Origin: Chrysoperla carnea
Taxonomy: Eukaryota > Arthropoda > Insecta > Neuroptera > Chrysopidae
Length of the DNA stretch: 64,000 nucleotides
Direction: 5' to 3'
Assembly (NCBI RefSeq): GCF_905475395.1
Contig: NC_058339.1
Span: 18,236,001-18,300,000 of the forward strand
Part shown: positions 61,571-64,000 of the stretch, in pieces
Numbering within the stretch: the first letter of the stretch is position 1
Layout of the letters: each line of letters begins with the position of its first letter
Notes under the pieces: generated by a model
What the model saw: only the letters and a program-made list of their open reading frames with translations
Told to the model about the DNA's origin: nothing
Database searches by the model: none
Program-made: the position numbers and the translations under genes

Positions 61571-62641
61571 TACCTATTATCCAGTCAAATTACACTTTGA
61601 AAGTTACAAAAATTCCCATAGAGCTAAAAATTGGTATGAATGTTCAGGATACTATTATAAATGAATTGTGAAAAGTCCCCATCAATCCCCCTTGTGCAAA
61701 AAATTTTATTGAGAGGGGAAGTTTCCAAAAATAGGTTTTTCGCGTTTTTCAGCAAAACGGTGAGTTTAACAGCAAAAATAGTTCAGACAAAAATTGTAGA
61801 TCATTCAATTTGCTACAGAATGTGCCTCTGTACCTTTTTTTATAAGTGCTGTCATTTTCGTGATATAGCGGTTCAAAGAATTGAAAAAATTATTTTATTC
61901 GTAGAAGCGTTATAGTAGTAAAAATATGAGTCCCTATATCTTATAAAAACAAATTTTAAAATTTTTAGAATATAAATCCGTCCCTATTTTTATTTAGTAG
62001 CATGCCCTGAGTAACATCTGTTTTCCACTCAATTGTTAGCGTGGTGATGCTCGTATAACTGTCTCGTTTCAAAGGTCTCATACTCCACAAAATACTGTTA
62101 GTCGTAAGTATTGAAAGAGCTGGTGAATTTTCGGAGTACCTGAAAGACCAGACATCTGTAAAAATTCATGTGCAGTGTCGAAAAAATTATACTCGAAAGA
62201 GTAGCATTGATGCTATGAAAAGACAGCGCCAAGAAAAAGAAGCTGGTTCATCAAAAATAAGTCCTCATATTTTTACTCGTATAACGGTTCAAAAATGTAT
62301 TACGAAAAAAATAATTTGTTCAATTCTTTGAACCGCTATATCATGAAAATGGCAATACTTATGAAAAAGGTGTAGAGATACTTTTGGTAGAGAATCGAAT
62401 TATCTATAATTTTTGTCTGAACTATTTTTGCTGTGAAACTCATCGTTTTGCTGAAAAACGCGAAAAGCCTATTTTCGCAAACTTCCTCCCTCAATAAAAT
62501 TTTTTCAACAAGGGGGATTGATGAAGATTTTTCACAATTCGTTTATAATAGTATTCTGAACATTCATACCAATTTTTAGCTCTATGGGAATTTTTGTAAC
62601 CTTACTTATATTTTATGGACTAATTTGACTGGATAAATAGG
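61571..62641. mobile_element. Large foldback element (1.07 kb) with about 370-bp arms
   Basis: The left arm, about 61571-61940, and the right arm, about 62262-62641, are inverted copies, by eye roughly 85-88% alike. Matching blocks include AATTCCCATAGAGCTAAAAA, CATCAATCCCCCTTGT, CGCGTTTTTCAGCAAAACG and ATAGCGGTTCAAAGAATTG. The central 320 bp is unique and contains a coding-like stretch. Confidence 0.88.
62059..62331 (+). pseudogene. Coding-like fragment inside the foldback element
   Basis: The frame is open for 90 codons between TAA at 62056 and TGA at 62329, with no good start codon. The convincing part (62104-62270) reads VSIERAGEFSEYLKDQTSVK, then IHVQCRKNYTRKSSIDAMKR, and then a QRQEKEAGSS tail. 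The H-x2-C and CRKxYTRxSS pattern resembles poorly described insect proteins that I associate with transposon-linked zinc-binding regions. This is memory only. The less AT-rich composition also suggests a former exon. Confidence 0.5.
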
Positions 62642-63086
62642 TGCTTAAAAAAAATAATCAATCAATATATTAAAATAAGGATTTATTTAAAACCCTTTTG
62701 GTTAATTAGAACAAGATAAATTTCTTTTCCCACAAGTAAAATATTGCATTATAATAACAATGATTTTGCAAACATCTTTTATTCATCAAAAAATAATACA
62801 TACTTTCTCTTAATTTTTTGTTTTAAACAGTAAATTATCGTTTTGTTATGTATAATTTATTACTTGTAATTAAGAAAAATAAAAACAATGAATCATATAA
62901 AAATATGACATGATTTAGTTATTCATCGTTGTCTATAATAGGTAATAAGATTATTTTCACAGACAAATAATGATCCTAGTAAGGAAAACATGTTTTTATT
63001 TTAAACTAATGAGGAAATTTTATTGTGCATCAAAAATAGTTTTATATATTTTTTTTTAAATGACTAATTTCAAATTATTGTTTCAG

Positions 63087-63188
63087 ATTGTTGAATAAAT
63101 TGAACTGATGAAATGATGAAAGTTAGGGAATGGGGGTCTTATGATCGCCCCTTAAATACAGTCGATTTTGAATCGCCAGCTCACTCAG
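63087..63188 (+). CDS. BTB gene first visible exon (26 nt 5' UTR plus residues 1-25 and first base of codon 26)
   Basis: The acceptor TTGTTTCAG ends at 63086. An in-frame TGA at 63101 precedes ATGATG at 63113, which supports that start. The exon ends TCACTCAG and the donor GTAATA starts at 63189. The leftover G plus GT of the next exon makes a glycine codon. Confidence 0.8.
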
Positions 63189-64000
63189 GTAATATATAGG
63201 CTGTTCCTGAAAGTTGTGTACCTACAACGCTCTAGCAGTGCAGCTCAAGTAATCCGATTTGTAATAATAATAAAAAGTTGTAATTTGGATTTAAATTTTT
63301 GATATGTTGAGCCCGTTGTATTTTAAAAAAAAGTTCAATTCAAAATTATAATTAATATCAATTTATTGGCGTAGAATGGGGTTTAATCTACTTAGAGACC
63401 GTACTTTCTTATATCACAATTAAAATCTATTTCCCTTAACCTCTTAACAAATCCACACAATTACCTAAACGCATTTAAGGGGCTAAGGTACTAAATCCCC
63501 CTATATTCCACGACATATTAGGAATATAGGATACGTTAAGGACTACTTTGAATCGGATTTCTTGATCAGGTCTTCTAGAGCACCCTATAAATTAAAATTA
63601 ATATGTTATTAAATTTGTTTTCTTAATTAGGTACATTATTAAGTGGCCTTAATGATCTAAGATCAAAAGGTGATTTACTGGATATCACGTTACTTGCGGA
63701 AGGAGAATCGTTTCAAGCTCATCGTGTTGTGCTAGCATCATGTAGCGATTATTTCCGAGCAATGTTTACAGATGCAATGAGAGAATCTCGACAAAGTGAA
63801 ATATGTTTAAATGGAGTTACTGCAGAAGGAATCCGATTGCTTTTAAATTATGCTTATACATCACGACTTGCCTTAAACCTTGCCAATATTCAGGATGTAC
63901 TGTCAGCTGCTAGTCATGTGCAAGTTGTTGCTGTTGTTGAAGCTTGTTCAAATTACTTACAATCACAATTAGATCTGGAAAATTGTGTAGATATTGCAAC
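63113..64000 (+). CDS. BTB-domain (Kelch-like) protein, 5' part, runs off the right edge
   Basis: Exons 63113-63188 and 63631-64000 join through codon GGT (phase 1), giving 148 residues so far. The start MMKVREWGSYDRPLNTVDFE is followed by a BTB domain from about residue 28: GLNDLRSKGDLLDITLLAEG, then the hallmark FQAHRVVLASCSDYFRAMFT, then YAYTSRLALNLANIQDVLSA and the start of a BACK region at LDLENCVDIA. BTB-Kelch proteins dimerise through the BTB domain and recruit substrates to Cullin-3 ubiquitin ligases. The Kelch repeats would lie beyond 64000 and are not seen, so a BTB protein without them is possible. A TGA at 63101-63103 is in frame upstream of the ATG. The acceptor at 63085-63086 shows an earlier untranslated exon. 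The KLHL subfamily is not assigned. Confidence 0.9.
63189..63630 (+). other. BTB gene intron, largely one TIR-like element
   Basis: The intron is 442 bp. Its ends resemble each other in inverse: ATAGGCTGTTCCTGA, CGCTCTAGCAG and AAGTAATCCGATTT at 63197-63260, against AATCGGATTTCTTGATCAGG, TCTTCTAGAGCACCCTAT at 63551-63591. This suggests that a 395-bp MITE fills most of it. Confidence 0.6.
63631..64000 (+). CDS. BTB gene second coding exon (residues 26-148, incomplete)
   Basis: The acceptor TTTTCTTAATTAG ends at 63630. The frame opens with the second and third bases of codon 26, then TLLSGLNDLRSKGD, and stays open to the window edge with a clear BTB signature (AHRVVLASCSDYFRAMFTDA). Coding base composition is visibly less AT-rich than the flanks. 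Confidence 0.95.

Noticed and set aside
61661..61915. 84-codon ORF in the left arm of the large foldback
   Set aside because: The right arm does not keep the frame, so it is probably chance.

Overview
The window is AT-rich animal nuclear DNA. It has small exons separated by long introns with standard GT-AG borders, and many short dispersed transposon remnants. The two reconstructed small membrane proteins are of insect MARVEL type, and several repeats are of kinds known across arthropods, so an insect is the best inference. I cannot fix the order or species from the sequence; a lacewing-like genome is only a guess.

Three protein-coding genes can be supported. Two encode four-helix MARVEL-domain proteins and lie in tandem on the minus strand. 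The distal one (exons 55185-55012, 29720-29553, 28153-28040, 22161-22072) gives 181 residues and has a 25.3 kb first coding intron. The next one (10311-10198, 3909-3727, 3234-3115, 2321-2247) gives 163 residues and follows a 5' untranslated part that is itself spliced. Both have four coding exons, three introns all in phase 0, and introns at matching places in the fold, so they look like old tandem paralogues. At the right edge, on the plus strand, the first two coding exons of a BTB (Kelch-like) gene begin at 63113 and run off the window.

The rest is introns and intergenic DNA filled with repeats. Family A is about 490 bp, has at least nine copies or fragments, and ends in a hairpin. Family B is a tandem repeat of about 300-311 bp. 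Family C is a tandem repeat of about 316-335 bp in which all five readable core segments keep TGACGTCA. Others include a TIR element nested in a family A copy, an 839-bp hAT-like element with a perfect 8-bp target duplication nested in a palindromic element, a second hAT-like element, a TTAA-bounded element, a TIR-bounded 140-bp minisatellite, and many foldback elements. The largest foldback (61571-62641) has arms of about 370 bp and carries a coding-like fragment 450 bp upstream of the BTB gene's first visible exon. A 101-bp (TA)n tract sits inside another repeat.

The genes show no operon-like cooperation. The MARVEL pair probably act as membrane-organising proteins, and the BTB gene is probably a Cullin-3 adaptor. 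I found no CRISPR array, rRNA, convincing functional tRNA, intact transposase or reverse transcriptase, and no clearly new biological system. The most unusual content is the nested and palindromic repeat architecture.
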